A DNA stretch of 64,000 nucleotides from RZYY01 sp036794825 (lineage in GTDB: Bacteria; Bacteroidota; Bacteroidia; Bacteroidales; 4484-276): NCBI GenBank assembly GCA_036794825.1, contig DAIRGA010000011.1, positions 73,335 through 137,334 of the forward strand, in the 5' to 3' direction. How positions within the stretch are numbered: the stretch's first letter is position 1; the number at the start of each line of letters is the position of its first letter. The translations under genes were made by a program, and so were the position numbers. Below the pieces are notes generated by a model, which saw only the letters and a list, made by a program, of their open reading frames with translations, did no database searches and was not told the origin of the DNA. Shown piece after piece: positions 54,362-62,984 of this stretch.

Positions 54362-54369
54362 CAAAAATA
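54362..54369 (-). promoter_or_regulatory. -7 element of sucD
   Basis: TATTTTTG on the minus strand (54369-54362) fits TAnnTTTG, 39 bp before the sucD start codon. The rest of the 300-bp divergent gap to mnmE (54323-54622) shows only this and the mnmE element. Confidence 0.55.
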
Positions 54370-54584
54370 CTCCCTTTTAACAACCGGCAGAGGGTCATTA
54401 AGTATTTTTAAAAATAAATGCTCCGAAAAACTAATAGGCCGGTATTCTCATGAAATGGAATTATAGTTATTAATGAAAAACTAAATCATTGAATATCAGC
54501 ATATAAATATTTCCGACCAATGATAAAAAGTTGAAGTCTGGTTCTATTCATCGGTAAAGATTATGGTTTGTATTCAATAAAGAT

Positions 54585-54592
54585 TATTTTTG
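54585..54592 (+). promoter_or_regulatory. -7 element of mnmE
   Basis: TATTTTTG fits TAnnTTTG, 30 bp before the mnmE ATG at 54623. Confidence 0.6.
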
Positions 54593-54622
54593 CTCTGATT
54601 AAATAACTGAAAAACAGTAGCT

Positions 54623-56011
54623 ATGAATACCAACGATACCATTTGCGCATTGGCCACTTCACCGGGAACGGCAGCTATTGCCGTGATAAGGGTTTCAGGG
54701 CCACAAGCCATCAGCGGGGTTGACGCCCTCTTTGCACCGGCAAGGAAAGATTTTCGCATCCTTGATGCCGCAAGTCATACCATCCATTTTGGTAATTTTA
54801 TAAGAGGAAAAGAAATCATTGATGAAGTGCTGGTAAGTGTTTTCAGGAATCCGCACTCTTACACCGGCGAAGATGCCGTGGAAATATCCTGTCATGGTTC
54901 ACCCTACATTCAGCAGAAAATCCTTGAAATCCTTATAAATTCGGGCATCAGGATGGCAAATCCGGGCGAGTTTACGCTTCGGGCCTTCCTTAATGGGAAA
55001 TTTGACCTCACACAGGCAGAAGCAGTGGCCGACCTGATCGCCTCCAATTCCAAAACCTCCCACGACCTCGCCATTGACCAGATGCGGGGCGGATTTTCTA
55101 AAAAAATCAGAGAGCTCCGCCAGGAACTTATTGGGTTTGCATCATTGATCGAACTTGAACTCGATTTTTCTGAAGAAGATGTGGAATTTGCCGATCGAAA
55201 GCGACTACTCGACCTAATCGGGAAAATCAAGCGCGAAATCGAAGGCCTGGTTCATTCTTTCAATTTCGGAAATGTGCTCAAAAACGGGATTCCGGTTGCC
55301 ATCATCGGGAAACCGAATGTGGGAAAATCAACCCTGCTCAACACCATTTTGCAGGAAGAAAAAGCCATTGTTTCCGAAATTCCCGGAACCACCCGCGATT
55401 CCATCGAGGACACGATCATTATTGATGGCGTGGCTTTCCGGTTTATTGATACTGCCGGTTTGCGCAACACCGACGATACCATCGAGAGCATCGGAATCGA
55501 ACGAACAATGGAAAAGATCAAACAGGCACGAATCATCCTGTTTGTCTTTGATGTTGCCGGAAGTACCCTCGATCAGATACGCGAGATTGTTGAAGAACAC
55601 AAACACCTGCTCAACGACCCGTCAAAGCGCGTGATACTGGTTGGAAACAAAATTGACCAGCTGGTCGAAATACCAAAAGGATTCAGGGATCTGGTGGAGA
55701 TGGAAACGGTGTTTGTGTCGGCAAAGCGCAAGGAAAATATCAACCTGATCTCCGACAGTCTTCTCAAAACGGTGAACAAAGATCAGATTACCGACAACAC
55801 GATTGTTTCCAACGTACGGCACTACGAAGCCCTCTCCAATGCACTCGATGCCATCCTGGTGGTGGAAGATGCCATAACACAGGAAATTCCGACCGATCTT
55901 GTTGCAAGCGACATCCGGCAGGCGCTGCATCATTTGGGAACCATCACCGGCCAGATCGTGACCGAAGACATCCTTGACAATATCTTCATGAATTTCTGTA
56001 TTGGCAAATAA
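54623..56011 (+). CDS. mnmE: tRNA uridine-5-carboxymethylaminomethyl modification GTPase MnmE
   Basis: GTPase of 462 aa that, with MnmG, modifies U34 of tRNAs at the wobble position. The formyl-THF-binding N-terminal domain (1-120), the helical domain, the inserted G domain with G1 GKPNVGKST (229-237), the G2 loop with GTTRDSIED, G3 DTAG and G4 NKID, and the C-terminal CIGK, whose Cys is part of the catalytic mechanism, are all in place. No frameshift. MnmG is not in the window. Confidence 0.98.
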   Translation: MNTNDTICALATSPGTAAIAVIRVSGPQAISGVDALFAPARKDFRILDAASHTIHFGNFIRGKEIIDEVLVSVFRNPHSYTGEDAVEISCHGSPYIQQKILEILINSGIRMANPGEFTLRAFLNGKFDLTQAEAVADLIASNSKTSHDLAIDQMRGGFSKKIRELRQELIGFASLIELELDFSEEDVEFADRKRLLDLIGKIKREIEGLVHSFNFGNVLKNGIPVAIIGKPNVGKSTLLNTILQEEKAIVSEIPGTTRDSIEDTIIIDGVAFRFIDTAGLRNTDDTIESIGIERTMEKIKQARIILFVFDVAGSTLDQIREIVEEHKHLLNDPSKRVILVGNKIDQLVEIPKGFRDLVEMETVFVSAKRKENINLISDSLLKTVNKDQITDNTIVSNVRHYEALSNALDAILVVEDAITQEIPTDLVASDIRQALHHLGTITGQIVTEDILDNIFMNFCIGK

Positions 56012-56035
56012 GACATTGATTAACAGTGAATTAAA

Positions 56036-56428
56036 ATGAAAAGGTCAATGGCTGTTTGGTACTGGGCGCCACGGGTTTTGTGCATCCTGGCCATAGCATT
56101 TTTTTCGCTTTTTGCACTCGATTCTTTTGATCTGGAATTATCTTTGGTTCAACAGGTTGTCGGGTTTGTCATCCACATGATCCCATCTGCTGTACTGGCG
56201 CTTTTGCTTTGGATGGCCTGGAAACGGGAACTTGCCGGCGGAATCATTTTTATCCTTATCAGTCTGCTGCTCACACCGGTTGTATTTATTGGCAATTACA
56301 ATAACAACCATTCTTTATGGATAAGCACCACCATTGTGCTGATGGTCACCTTTCCGTTTTTTGTGGTGGGGGTGTTGTTTTTGCTGAGCCGGAGAGCAAA
56401 ATTAAGGGCTAAGCAGGATAGTTGGTAA
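56036..56428 (+). CDS. Small four-helix membrane protein, unknown function
   Basis: Protein of 130 aa with four hydrophobic segments (about 10-28, 42-62, 70-88, 97-118) and a basic C-terminal tail. It looks like a family of uncharacterised small membrane proteins common in bacteria (DUF7670-like, from recollection). It starts 24 bp after mnmE, so it may be co-transcribed. No function can be given. The ATG at 56036 is well placed for helix 1. Confidence 0.75.
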   Translation: MKRSMAVWYWAPRVLCILAIAFFSLFALDSFDLELSLVQQVVGFVIHMIPSAVLALLLWMAWKRELAGGIIFILISLLLTPVVFIGNYNNNHSLWISTTIVLMVTFPFFVVGVLFLLSRRAKLRAKQDSW

Positions 56429-56449
56429 AAATTTGGCTGGATAAGCAGT

Positions 56450-57472
56450 TCAATTTCCCCCGTGTTGCCAGCATTTGCCGTTGGGGCTTGTGGTCATCCT
56501 TTTACATTGCGAACCCGATTGTATTCTGGCTGAGCATTGCACGCTGGCTGATCGTTTTTCGGGCTGATGAACACTGCCTGCTACCTGGTCGCCGTGATGA
56601 TGACAGTATCCTGATTCACTTTTGGTCATATTCTGACATCGTTGACCGCTCTTTGTTTTTCCCCTGCATTGTGTTGAAGGTGAAGAAGTTGCTGAAGATC
56701 CTTTGGAAGATGAACCTGTAAAAGGCCATAAAGTGAGATCAATCCTGCTTTCGATCTGAAATTCAGTACTATCGGGCAATTGGGTAAAAAAGTCCAGACC
56801 TGTAATGCTTTCTACATAATCCACAGTGCAGGCAAAGGATGACAGGGATGCTGACGATTTTTCGTTGGGCAGAACGAATCCGATGGCTTTAATTTCTGGG
56901 TCGGAATAGTCAAAAATAACCTTGTAGTATTCGGCAGGCACCGGAAGGTTATTTCCGATATACCCTCTAAAACTATTGAAAATACAGCCGGTTATCACGA
57001 TCACAGCGCCATTCTGCACTGCCCAGCCACGCACCTGCTCTTCCAGTTTTTTCCAGATTCCGCGGTTAAACCCTGGAACCTGCGGGCTCATATTGGAAAA
57101 GTAAAACGACTCGCTCATTGCCGCATCCGACCAGCCCATATCGGCAGCAGGCGCCAGGTGGCCCCGGTCATAGCCCGATGCCTCGTAATCTTTCTTGGTA
57201 GCTTGCGGATGAACCAGCTTCGGATCAGCCCGGAAATTGTCGGTTCGCTCAGCTCCTGAGCGGGTTTCGTCTGCTGTAAGGACGTACGCCACATAGCGGG
57301 CCTGTTTGTAATCTTTTTCAAATCCAACGGTGAAGCCAGTATGTTTTATCACCTGGTCGCAGGCCGCACATTCAGGAATAGCAAGCAGTTCCGGATCATT
57401 GGAAATGCTTTGCCCGAAACAATTTAAGTGCTGACTGAGTAGTATAATACCGAAAAGAATCAGGTTTTTCAT
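56450..57472 (-). CDS. Secreted DNA/RNA non-specific endonuclease with two Cys3His C-terminal repeats
   Basis: Beta-beta-alpha-metal nuclease (Serratia NucA type) of 340 aa from the ATG at 57472, where the signal peptide starts (a TTG at 57487 would add 5 residues). The catalytic DRGH is at residues 102-105 (His105), followed by FYFSNMSPQ and the metal-ligand region NRGIWKKLEE. After the nuclease domain and a Ser/Thr-rich linker (about 250-268), two repeats with identical spacing C-x9-C-x10-C-x2-H end the protein (about 270-295 and 313-338). These look like zinc knuckles. Degradation of extracellular nucleic acid is likely. The exact role of the tail is unknown. Confidence 0.88.
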   Translation of the reverse strand: MKNLILFGIILLSQHLNCFGQSISNDPELLAIPECAACDQVIKHTGFTVGFEKDYKQARYVAYVLTADETRSGAERTDNFRADPKLVHPQATKKDYEASGYDRGHLAPAADMGWSDAAMSESFYFSNMSPQVPGFNRGIWKKLEEQVRGWAVQNGAVIVITGCIFNSFRGYIGNNLPVPAEYYKVIFDYSDPEIKAIGFVLPNEKSSASLSSFACTVDYVESITGLDFFTQLPDSTEFQIESRIDLTLWPFTGSSSKGSSATSSPSTQCRGKTKSGQRCQNMTKSESGYCHHHGDQVAGSVHQPEKRSASVQCSARIQSGSQCKRMTTSPNGKCWQHGGN

Positions 57473-57484
57473 AGGTTTTTTTTG

Positions 57485-57492
57485 CAAAAATA
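57485..57492 (-). promoter_or_regulatory. -7 element of the secreted nuclease gene
   Basis: TATTTTTG on the minus strand (57492-57485) fits TAnnTTTG, only 12 bp before the ATG at 57472. The leader would be about 5 nt, and the longer TTG start would lie inside the element, so the ATG is favoured. Confidence 0.5.
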
Positions 57493-57564
57493 GGAGATTT
57501 TGGGATTTCTGTTAATTGCCTGATTTTGTGCTGAGGATTTGTTTCAAAGTTTAATTTTAGATTG

Positions 57565-57572
57565 TATCTTTG
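57565..57572 (+). promoter_or_regulatory. -7 element of the PKD T9SS gene
   Basis: TATCTTTG fits TAnnTTTG, with TTTG at 57538-57541 (spacer 23 nt). It lies 38 bp before the ATG at 57611. Confidence 0.65.
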
Positions 57573-57610
57573 CCAAAAGTTTCATTATAAACGCATAACT
57601 AATCTGCACT

Positions 57611-59884
57611 ATGAAAAATCTACTTTTGCTCGCTTTGCTGCTTCTAACCGGAGCAATGGCTTCGGTGGCACAGAATAGCTGGTTCGTGGCGGTGTCCGGC
57701 TACGTTTACCAGGACTCTTCCATGACCCCATTGCCCAATTACGTGGTTATGGCACAGGCCACCGGATCGGGAATGACTCAGACAGCTACCATGATAACCA
57801 ATAACCAGGGATTCTACAGCGGGGTATTGTATGGAATGGCTTTTGGAGAGATCGAGGTCTCTGCACCCGATTGTAACGGCCAGATGATTTCCTACTCGGC
57901 GCCGTTTACACCCGACAATAACGTATTTCAATTCGATTTCTGGATATGCAGCGGCGCGCCTGCCTGGTGCAAAGCAGCCTGGGCATACCAGGTATATCCG
58001 GGGTTTACAACGCCGGTGGTGGGTTTTACTGATCTTTCAACCGGAAATCCGTCAAGCTGGCTATGGGATTTTGGCGATGGAACCTATTCAACCGAACAAA
58101 ATCCTGTGCATGAATATGCTCAGCATGGAACTTACAATGTCTGCCTTACCATCTCCAACCCCGACAACAGTTGTCAGGATACCTACTGCGATATTGTTTA
58201 TACCAATGCAAATTTTCCCGATTGCTACAACTGGTTCTGGTACAATCAAACCGGAAATTACGACTTTGAGTTCTTTGCCGAGACAATCCCTCAGGCCACT
58301 GAATTTTTCTGGGATTTTGGCGATGGAACCACCGGAACCGGCCAAACCGTAACCCATTCTTACCAGCCAAACACCGGCGATGTTTTTATAGTTACGCTTC
58401 ATTCATGGGTTTTGGATCCCGCCACCGGCGACTCCTGTTATTCTCATTCTGCGGATAAAGTTTTTATCTATGGCTTCCCCAACGATTGCTATAACTGGTT
58501 CTGGTATATGCCGCAACCGGACGGTATGGTTGAGTTTTTCGGAGATGCTTATCCTGCCGCTGAATCCTGGTTATGGGACTTTGGCGACGGAACCACCGGA
58601 ACAGGACAAAATGTTACCCATCAATATAACACCATTCCCGGAGACGTGGTTATGGTTACGCTTACTACCACATCATACACTGCCAACGGCGAGATGTGCA
58701 CGGCCACTTCCACGCAGGAAGTATATCTGGGAAATCAGCCCGGCGATTGTTTTAACTTCTTCTGGTACGAAGAGACCGGGAACAATACCATCAACTTATA
58801 CGGCGAATCGTGGCCTGCCCCGGCGAATCTTTACCAATGGACATTTCCTGATGGCTCAATTCAATATGGCCAGCAGGTGAGCTATGCTTACGATCCCAAT
58901 ATGGTGAATGGTTTTGAGGTTTGCCTGGAGACTTATATCTGGATGAACACGATTGACAGTTGCTATGCTCAGTCATGCCAGTTGGTGTTTATCGGAGGCG
59001 GCGGATGGAACGAGATTTCGGGGATGATATACGCCGGTGCAAATCCCGCCGATCAGGCCTTTGCCATGCTGTACCAGGTAACTCCAAATGGCATCGAACT
59101 CTTTGATTATCTGTTTGCCGAACCTTATACAGGTAAATACTCCTTCTACTTCGCTCCTCCGGGCGAGTATTATGTAACGGCATTCCTCAGCCCCACCTCA
59201 ACCTATTTCAACCAGTATTTCCCAACCTACTACGGCGACGCCTTATATTGGTATGAAGCCACTGTTATCAACCCCGAAAACAGCGGTATCCTCTACGATA
59301 TTCACCTGATTCCGGCATCCGGCGGAGGCAACGGCGATTGCAGCATCTCCGGAAACATCACCATCGAATCCAAAGGTGATCCGGGATCAAATCTTCAGGT
59401 TGTGCTGATGAATGCTGACAATCAACCGATAGCATTTGTCAACAGCGACGATCAGGGGAATTTTGCTTTCGCTGATCTTGGCTATGGTGCATATCATGTG
59501 AAAGTGGAAATGCCCGGCGCCGAATGTGAAATTGCAACCGCTGAGCTTACTGCCGCAAACCCGCATGCAGTGGTCAACTTTGTGATCGAAGGATCACAGA
59601 TTTTCCTCGGAATAAACGATCAGCCTGAAAACATCCAAATTGTCGGCATTTACCCGAACCCCGCCGACAAACTCATCCAGCTAAGCTTGTATATTGATGG
59701 AAATGAAACGATTACCATCTCAATTACCGATATATTGGGTAAAGAGGTCAAATCGCTCAACCGGGAGGTAGTTCAGGGCAACCAAACCATTGCATTGCCC
59801 GTTGAAGAGCTGAAGAAGGGCATCTATAACCTCACTGTCCGCAGAAGCACAGGCGAAAGATCAACAATGAAGTTTGTGAAATAA
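57611..59884 (+). CDS. Secreted PKD-repeat protein with T9SS type A sorting domain
   Basis: Protein of 757 aa with a signal peptide (1-20), a carboxypeptidase-regulatory-like domain (about 25-110), one PKD domain (about 125-195, WLWDFGDGTYS) and three further PKD-like repeats, each beginning with a DCYNWFWY or DCFNFFWY segment and two of them carrying WDFGDGTTGTGQ (about 200-460). A second carboxypeptidase-regulatory-like pair (about 465-660) and a type A sorting domain (YPNPADK...KGIYNLTV) end it. The DNA of repeats two and three is nearly identical over the GDGTTGTG stretch (58313 and 58577 regions). No catalytic motif. Probably a surface adhesin or binding protein. Confidence 0.85.
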   Translation: MKNLLLLALLLLTGAMASVAQNSWFVAVSGYVYQDSSMTPLPNYVVMAQATGSGMTQTATMITNNQGFYSGVLYGMAFGEIEVSAPDCNGQMISYSAPFTPDNNVFQFDFWICSGAPAWCKAAWAYQVYPGFTTPVVGFTDLSTGNPSSWLWDFGDGTYSTEQNPVHEYAQHGTYNVCLTISNPDNSCQDTYCDIVYTNANFPDCYNWFWYNQTGNYDFEFFAETIPQATEFFWDFGDGTTGTGQTVTHSYQPNTGDVFIVTLHSWVLDPATGDSCYSHSADKVFIYGFPNDCYNWFWYMPQPDGMVEFFGDAYPAAESWLWDFGDGTTGTGQNVTHQYNTIPGDVVMVTLTTTSYTANGEMCTATSTQEVYLGNQPGDCFNFFWYEETGNNTINLYGESWPAPANLYQWTFPDGSIQYGQQVSYAYDPNMVNGFEVCLETYIWMNTIDSCYAQSCQLVFIGGGGWNEISGMIYAGANPADQAFAMLYQVTPNGIELFDYLFAEPYTGKYSFYFAPPGEYYVTAFLSPTSTYFNQYFPTYYGDALYWYEATVINPENSGILYDIHLIPASGGGNGDCSISGNITIESKGDPGSNLQVVLMNADNQPIAFVNSDDQGNFAFADLGYGAYHVKVEMPGAECEIATAELTAANPHAVVNFVIEGSQIFLGINDQPENIQIVGIYPNPADKLIQLSLYIDGNETITISITDILGKEVKSLNREVVQGNQTIALPVEELKKGIYNLTVRRSTGERSTMKFVK

Positions 59885-59902
59885 CGATCAAAAAGGATAC
59901 TC

Positions 59903-59938
59903 AAAAGGCTGCTTCTCAACGGAGCGGCCTTTTTTTTG
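59903..59938 (+). terminator. Rho-independent terminator after the PKD T9SS gene
   Basis: AAAGGCTGCT pairs with AGCGGCCTTT (one G-T wobble) around a 9-nt loop, followed by T7. Confidence 0.9.
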
Positions 59939-60023
59939 CGGATTTTCAGGATAATCGCCTGCCACTGCTTTCGGATTCTTTACAAAAAAATTCCTCAAAA
60001 ATTGCTGAAAACAAAGAAATCCC

Positions 60024-60031
60024 TAAATTTG
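60024..60031 (+). promoter_or_regulatory. -7 element of the PEGA-FISUMP gene
   Basis: TAAATTTG fits TAnnTTTG, with a TTG at 60002-60004 (spacer 19 nt), 17 bp before the ATG at 60049. A full consensus match. Confidence 0.65.
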
Positions 60032-60048
60032 ACGCCTCTTAAAATCGA

Positions 60049-61914
60049 ATGCGAATGCGGGAAATCCTACTTCTCTTTTTGGTTGTAATGACGGGGTTGC
60101 AGGCCAGCGGCCAGGAGCTCCGCAAGATGCGGCTGGTGGGCGATGCCAGTAAATCTGACAGCGAAATCGTTACGCGACGCGACCGTAACGGCAACCTCAC
60201 CGCCGGGATTATGGTCATCTCCGACATGGACGGCTTCAGCTACGATTCCTACGATGGCGTGGTGGGCAGCGTGGACCACCGGCCGGGGATGGACATCGTT
60301 TACCTCTCCACAAACGAGCGCGTGCTTGAGATTTACAAAAGTGGCTACCAGCCTCTGAAGATCATACTTTCGGAGGTCGGTATCCGATTAAAACCACAGG
60401 AGGTGTGGCAGATAAAAGTTGCCGGCGATGCGCTGCCAGCTTCCGCAATCCCCGTCACCATCCGCCTCACCCCTGCCGACGCCGTGCTGACCATTGATGG
60501 CAAACCGGCCACCGGAACCACACACTCCTTAACTCCGGGTTCTCACACCCTGAAAATTGAAAAAGAGGGCTTCAAAACCGAAGAGAAAACCATCGCCGTA
60601 AGCGAACAGCAGGTATTTTTCGAGTTTGCCCTCACGCGCCAGCCCGACGCCGGACTGCAGATCGAAACCACTCCTGCCGGGGCTTCTGTTTATCTTGACG
60701 GCGTTAAACTGGGCGAAACCCCGCTGGCCGTTTTCTATAAACCCGGCACTTACCCCATCCGAATTGTGAAGGAGGGCTATGTAACCATCGAAGGGCAGAC
60801 CCTTGAGGTAGCCCTGCCCCAGACCCGCAAAAGCTACACGTTGGAGGAAAACGTGGGTTACATTACCATCAACACCCAAAGTGGCGCTTCCGTTTATTTC
60901 AACGACCAGTTGATTGCCAACCCCAAAAACGTAAAGCTGCCGCCCCAACTGGTAAAGGTAAAAGTAACCCAACCCAAAGCCGAACCACTGGAGCAGCAGG
61001 TTATTCTGAAACGCAACGAGCGCCTCACCTTTGATATGTTTCCCGTCGTACAAACCGGAACCATCCAGATTGCCGTTACCCCCTTCGACGCCCAAATTGA
61101 ACTCACCGGCGACGCCGGCGAAAAATACACCGCAACAGGTATGAAGGTGTTTGAGGATATTCCGGTGGGAACATACACTGCGAAAGTAAGCGCTGCCGGT
61201 TACGATACCAAGCAGGAAAGTATTCATCTAAAAACCGGAGAGATAGTGAACCGAAGCATTCGACTAACCGAGATACAGGTTGCACAACCAACAGCTACAA
61301 AATCCGGATTTAAATGCGGTACCGATAAATTAGTGGATACCCGCGATGGCAATCAGTATGAAACGGTTCAAATAGGCAACCAATGTTGGATGAAGGAAAA
61401 CCTGAAGTGGTTGCCAAGTGTAAATCCCCCGGCAGAAGGCTCAATAACATCCGCAAATTATTATGTTTATGATTATAAAGGCAATAGTGTTTCATCCGCA
61501 AAGGCAACGGCCAATTATCGTATCTATGGAGTTTTATACAACTGGCCGGTAGCTTTAAAAGCCTGCCCAACGGGTTGGCATTTGCCCAGCGATGACGAAT
61601 GGACAGTATTAACCAATTATCTTGGAGGTGAAAGTGTAGCTGGTGGAAAAATGAAAACCCTCGGCACAACCCATTGGAACAGCCCAAACGCTAGCGCTAC
61701 CAATAGCAGCAGTTTTAAGGCTCTGCCCGGCGGCTACCGCTATACCGATGGGTCGTTCGGCAATGTGAGCTACTACGGCTACTGGTGGTCATCCTCACCC
61801 AGCGTTGCTTCCAATGCCTGGAGCCGGTGCATGTACTACAGTAACGCCGAAGTATTCCGGGGCAGCTACAGTAAGTCGTTCGGGTTCTCGGTGCGCTGCC
61901 TCAAGGACAATTGA
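60049..61914 (+). CDS. Secreted PEGA-repeat protein with C-terminal FISUMP domain
   Basis: Protein of 621 aa. Signal peptide (about 1-22, ATG at 60049 or 60055), an N-terminal region of unknown fold (25-135), about four PEGA-type beta-sandwich repeats (about 139-415; GASVYLDGVKLGETPL is the typical form), and a Fibrobacter succinogenes major paralogous (FISUMP) domain (about 425-620) with IGNQCWMKENL, WHLPSDDEW, LPGGYR and the Cys near the end of GFSVRCLKDN. Both domain types sit on the outside of cells. No T9SS type A end is seen, although FISUMP domains often occupy that place. A dispersed palindrome follows after the gene. Confidence 0.88.
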   Translation: MRMREILLLFLVVMTGLQASGQELRKMRLVGDASKSDSEIVTRRDRNGNLTAGIMVISDMDGFSYDSYDGVVGSVDHRPGMDIVYLSTNERVLEIYKSGYQPLKIILSEVGIRLKPQEVWQIKVAGDALPASAIPVTIRLTPADAVLTIDGKPATGTTHSLTPGSHTLKIEKEGFKTEEKTIAVSEQQVFFEFALTRQPDAGLQIETTPAGASVYLDGVKLGETPLAVFYKPGTYPIRIVKEGYVTIEGQTLEVALPQTRKSYTLEENVGYITINTQSGASVYFNDQLIANPKNVKLPPQLVKVKVTQPKAEPLEQQVILKRNERLTFDMFPVVQTGTIQIAVTPFDAQIELTGDAGEKYTATGMKVFEDIPVGTYTAKVSAAGYDTKQESIHLKTGEIVNRSIRLTEIQVAQPTATKSGFKCGTDKLVDTRDGNQYETVQIGNQCWMKENLKWLPSVNPPAEGSITSANYYVYDYKGNSVSSAKATANYRIYGVLYNWPVALKACPTGWHLPSDDEWTVLTNYLGGESVAGGKMKTLGTTHWNSPNASATNSSSFKALPGGYRYTDGSFGNVSYYGYWWSSSPSVASNAWSRCMYYSNAEVFRGSYSKSFGFSVRCLKDN

Positions 61915-61969
61915 TTTATTTGGCTATTTGTCTATTTGATAATTAGCTGCGATGATTAGTTAATCGCAC

Positions 61970-62020
61970 CCCTGACAGGGTTCTCCCGAAGGGATGCCTT
62001 TGGCACAAACCCTGTCAGGG
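61970..62020. repeat. Palindromic intergenic repeat with 13-bp perfect arms
   Basis: CCCTGACAGGGTT (61970-61982) and AACCCTGTCAGGG (62008-62020) are perfect inverted copies around a 25-nt loop that itself has CCC...GGG and GCC...GGC pairs. I recall CCTGACAGG-type palindromes as dispersed elements in Bacteroidota intergenic DNA. It could also act as a terminator for the PEGA gene, but there is no T tract. Confidence 0.7.
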
Positions 62021-62090
62021 CTGAGATTCCAACAACCCCATCAAAAATTTGCAGGATGATACCGGCCGGTTGCAGGCAATGAAAATTGAT

Positions 62091-62098
62091 TACCTTTG
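62091..62098 (+). promoter_or_regulatory. -7 element of the first DUF433 gene
   Basis: TACCTTTG fits TAnnTTTG, with TTG at 62070-62072 (spacer 18 nt), 21 bp before the ATG at 62120. Confidence 0.6.
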
Positions 62099-62119
62099 CA
62101 TCATCTTAAATTGATCATT

Positions 62120-62353
62120 ATGGAAAAGCTACTAAAAAGAATCACCATTAATCCTGATATTTGCCATGGCAAACCCACCATCAGGAACATGCGTTATCCT
62201 GTAGAGATGATCCTCGATCTGCTCTCCTCAGGAATGACCACGCAGGAGATCATTAATGACTATCCTGCCATCGAAACCGACGACGTAAAAGCCTGTTTGG
62301 CTTATGCATCCAGATTAACCCGGGTCAAATCAATCCATAAAGTTGTCGCATGA
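62120..62353 (+). CDS. DUF433 antitoxin-like protein without its usual partner
   Basis: Small HTH-type DUF433 protein of 77 aa (ATG at 62120; a TTG at 62096 lies inside the promoter). The typical start ITINPDICHGKPTIRNMRYPVEMILDLL and the end with ACLAYAS are complete. DUF433 genes are usually followed by a DUF5615 PIN-like toxin gene. Here an ATGA overlap (62350-62353) is present but the frame behind it does not code for that toxin, and a convergent vapC-like gene ends 29 bp away. It looks like an orphan antitoxin. Confidence 0.82.
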   Translation: MEKLLKRITINPDICHGKPTIRNMRYPVEMILDLLSSGMTTQEIINDYPAIETDDVKACLAYASRLTRVKSIHKVVA

Positions 62354-62382
62354 GTCATAGTGCAGAATATGTCAGCTTTGAG

Positions 62383-62760
62383 CTAAAGCAGTTCAACCTC
62401 TTCAATAAACTCAAAGTCTTTTTTATTAAAACTTTTAAGAGGCAATTTGTAGTGCACTGCAGTAGCTGCAATCAAAATATCCGGGATATGGATGTTTCTT
62501 TTTCTGACTGCATATCTTTTAATCAACGACATAGCAATATTGATTACACGTTCGTTGATTGGCGCTCTTCCATAAGTTTCTATTGATCTTTCAAGTTCTT
62601 TTCGTCTCTCAACAGACCTTGAACCAGCCAATAACTCCATAATGGTAACATCGGAAAGGATAAAGCGATATTCCTTTCTGCTTAAAAAATCCAATGATTC
62701 CATATCTCTGCGAAATGCATTGATGAGGATATTTGTGTCTAATATGACCTTTGTTTCCAT
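62383..62760 (-). CDS. PIN-domain ribonuclease toxin (VapC-like)
   Basis: PIN-domain protein of 125 aa. The acidic metal-binding residues are in place: Asp8 in LDTNILI, Glu42 in TIMELL, Asp94 in PDILIAATA and Asp115 in NKKDFE. VapC toxins cut tRNA or rRNA. Its start overlaps the end of the antitoxin gene upstream by 22 bp, the normal VapBC order (antitoxin first, both on the minus strand). Confidence 0.9.
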   Translation of the reverse strand: METKVILDTNILINAFRRDMESLDFLSRKEYRFILSDVTIMELLAGSRSVERRKELERSIETYGRAPINERVINIAMSLIKRYAVRKRNIHIPDILIAATAVHYKLPLKSFNKKDFEFIEEVELL

Positions 62761-62981
62761 ATTCTCTTTCTAAACTCATCGGTAGTTTCATTCATATCAG
62801 TCCAGTCAGCCAGCATATCATCAACGGAGTGGGCTTCTCTCTTTGGTGGAATAATCTGGTCATTGGCAGGCTGCTCAATTGTCCTGATTTGAATATCGGT
62901 GACCGATTCCATTTTGCTCAAAATCTTCATAATCCTATCAATGATATCAGGGTTCGGAACGTTGAAACTTATTTGTTGCAT
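62739..62981 (-). CDS. VapB-like antitoxin
   Basis: Protein of 80 aa directly upstream of, and overlapping by 22 bp, the vapC-like gene. No well-known DNA-binding family is certain; it starts with a beta-strand-like MQQISFNVPN and a helix (IIDRIMKILSKM), and ends with the acidic/aromatic tail (DDMLADWTD...FRKRIWKQRSY) that would wrap the toxin. Identified as antitoxin from its position. A palindrome that overlaps the start of transcription lies just upstream (62985-62997). Confidence 0.72.
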   Translation of the reverse strand: MQQISFNVPNPDIIDRIMKILSKMESVTDIQIRTIEQPANDQIIPPKREAHSVDDMLADWTDMNETTDEFRKRIWKQRSY

Positions 62982-62984
62982 TGC

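Noticed and set aside
58200..58880. Repeated DNA units that could suggest a CRISPR array or tandem satellite
   Set aside because: The repeats are coding PKD-like units within one open frame, unequal in spacing and without spacers of constant length.
60529..61227. Long open frame on the minus strand (232 codons) inside the PEGA-FISUMP gene
   Set aside because: It lies fully antisense to a gene with clear domains, has no promoter or family features, and its composition mirrors the coding strand.
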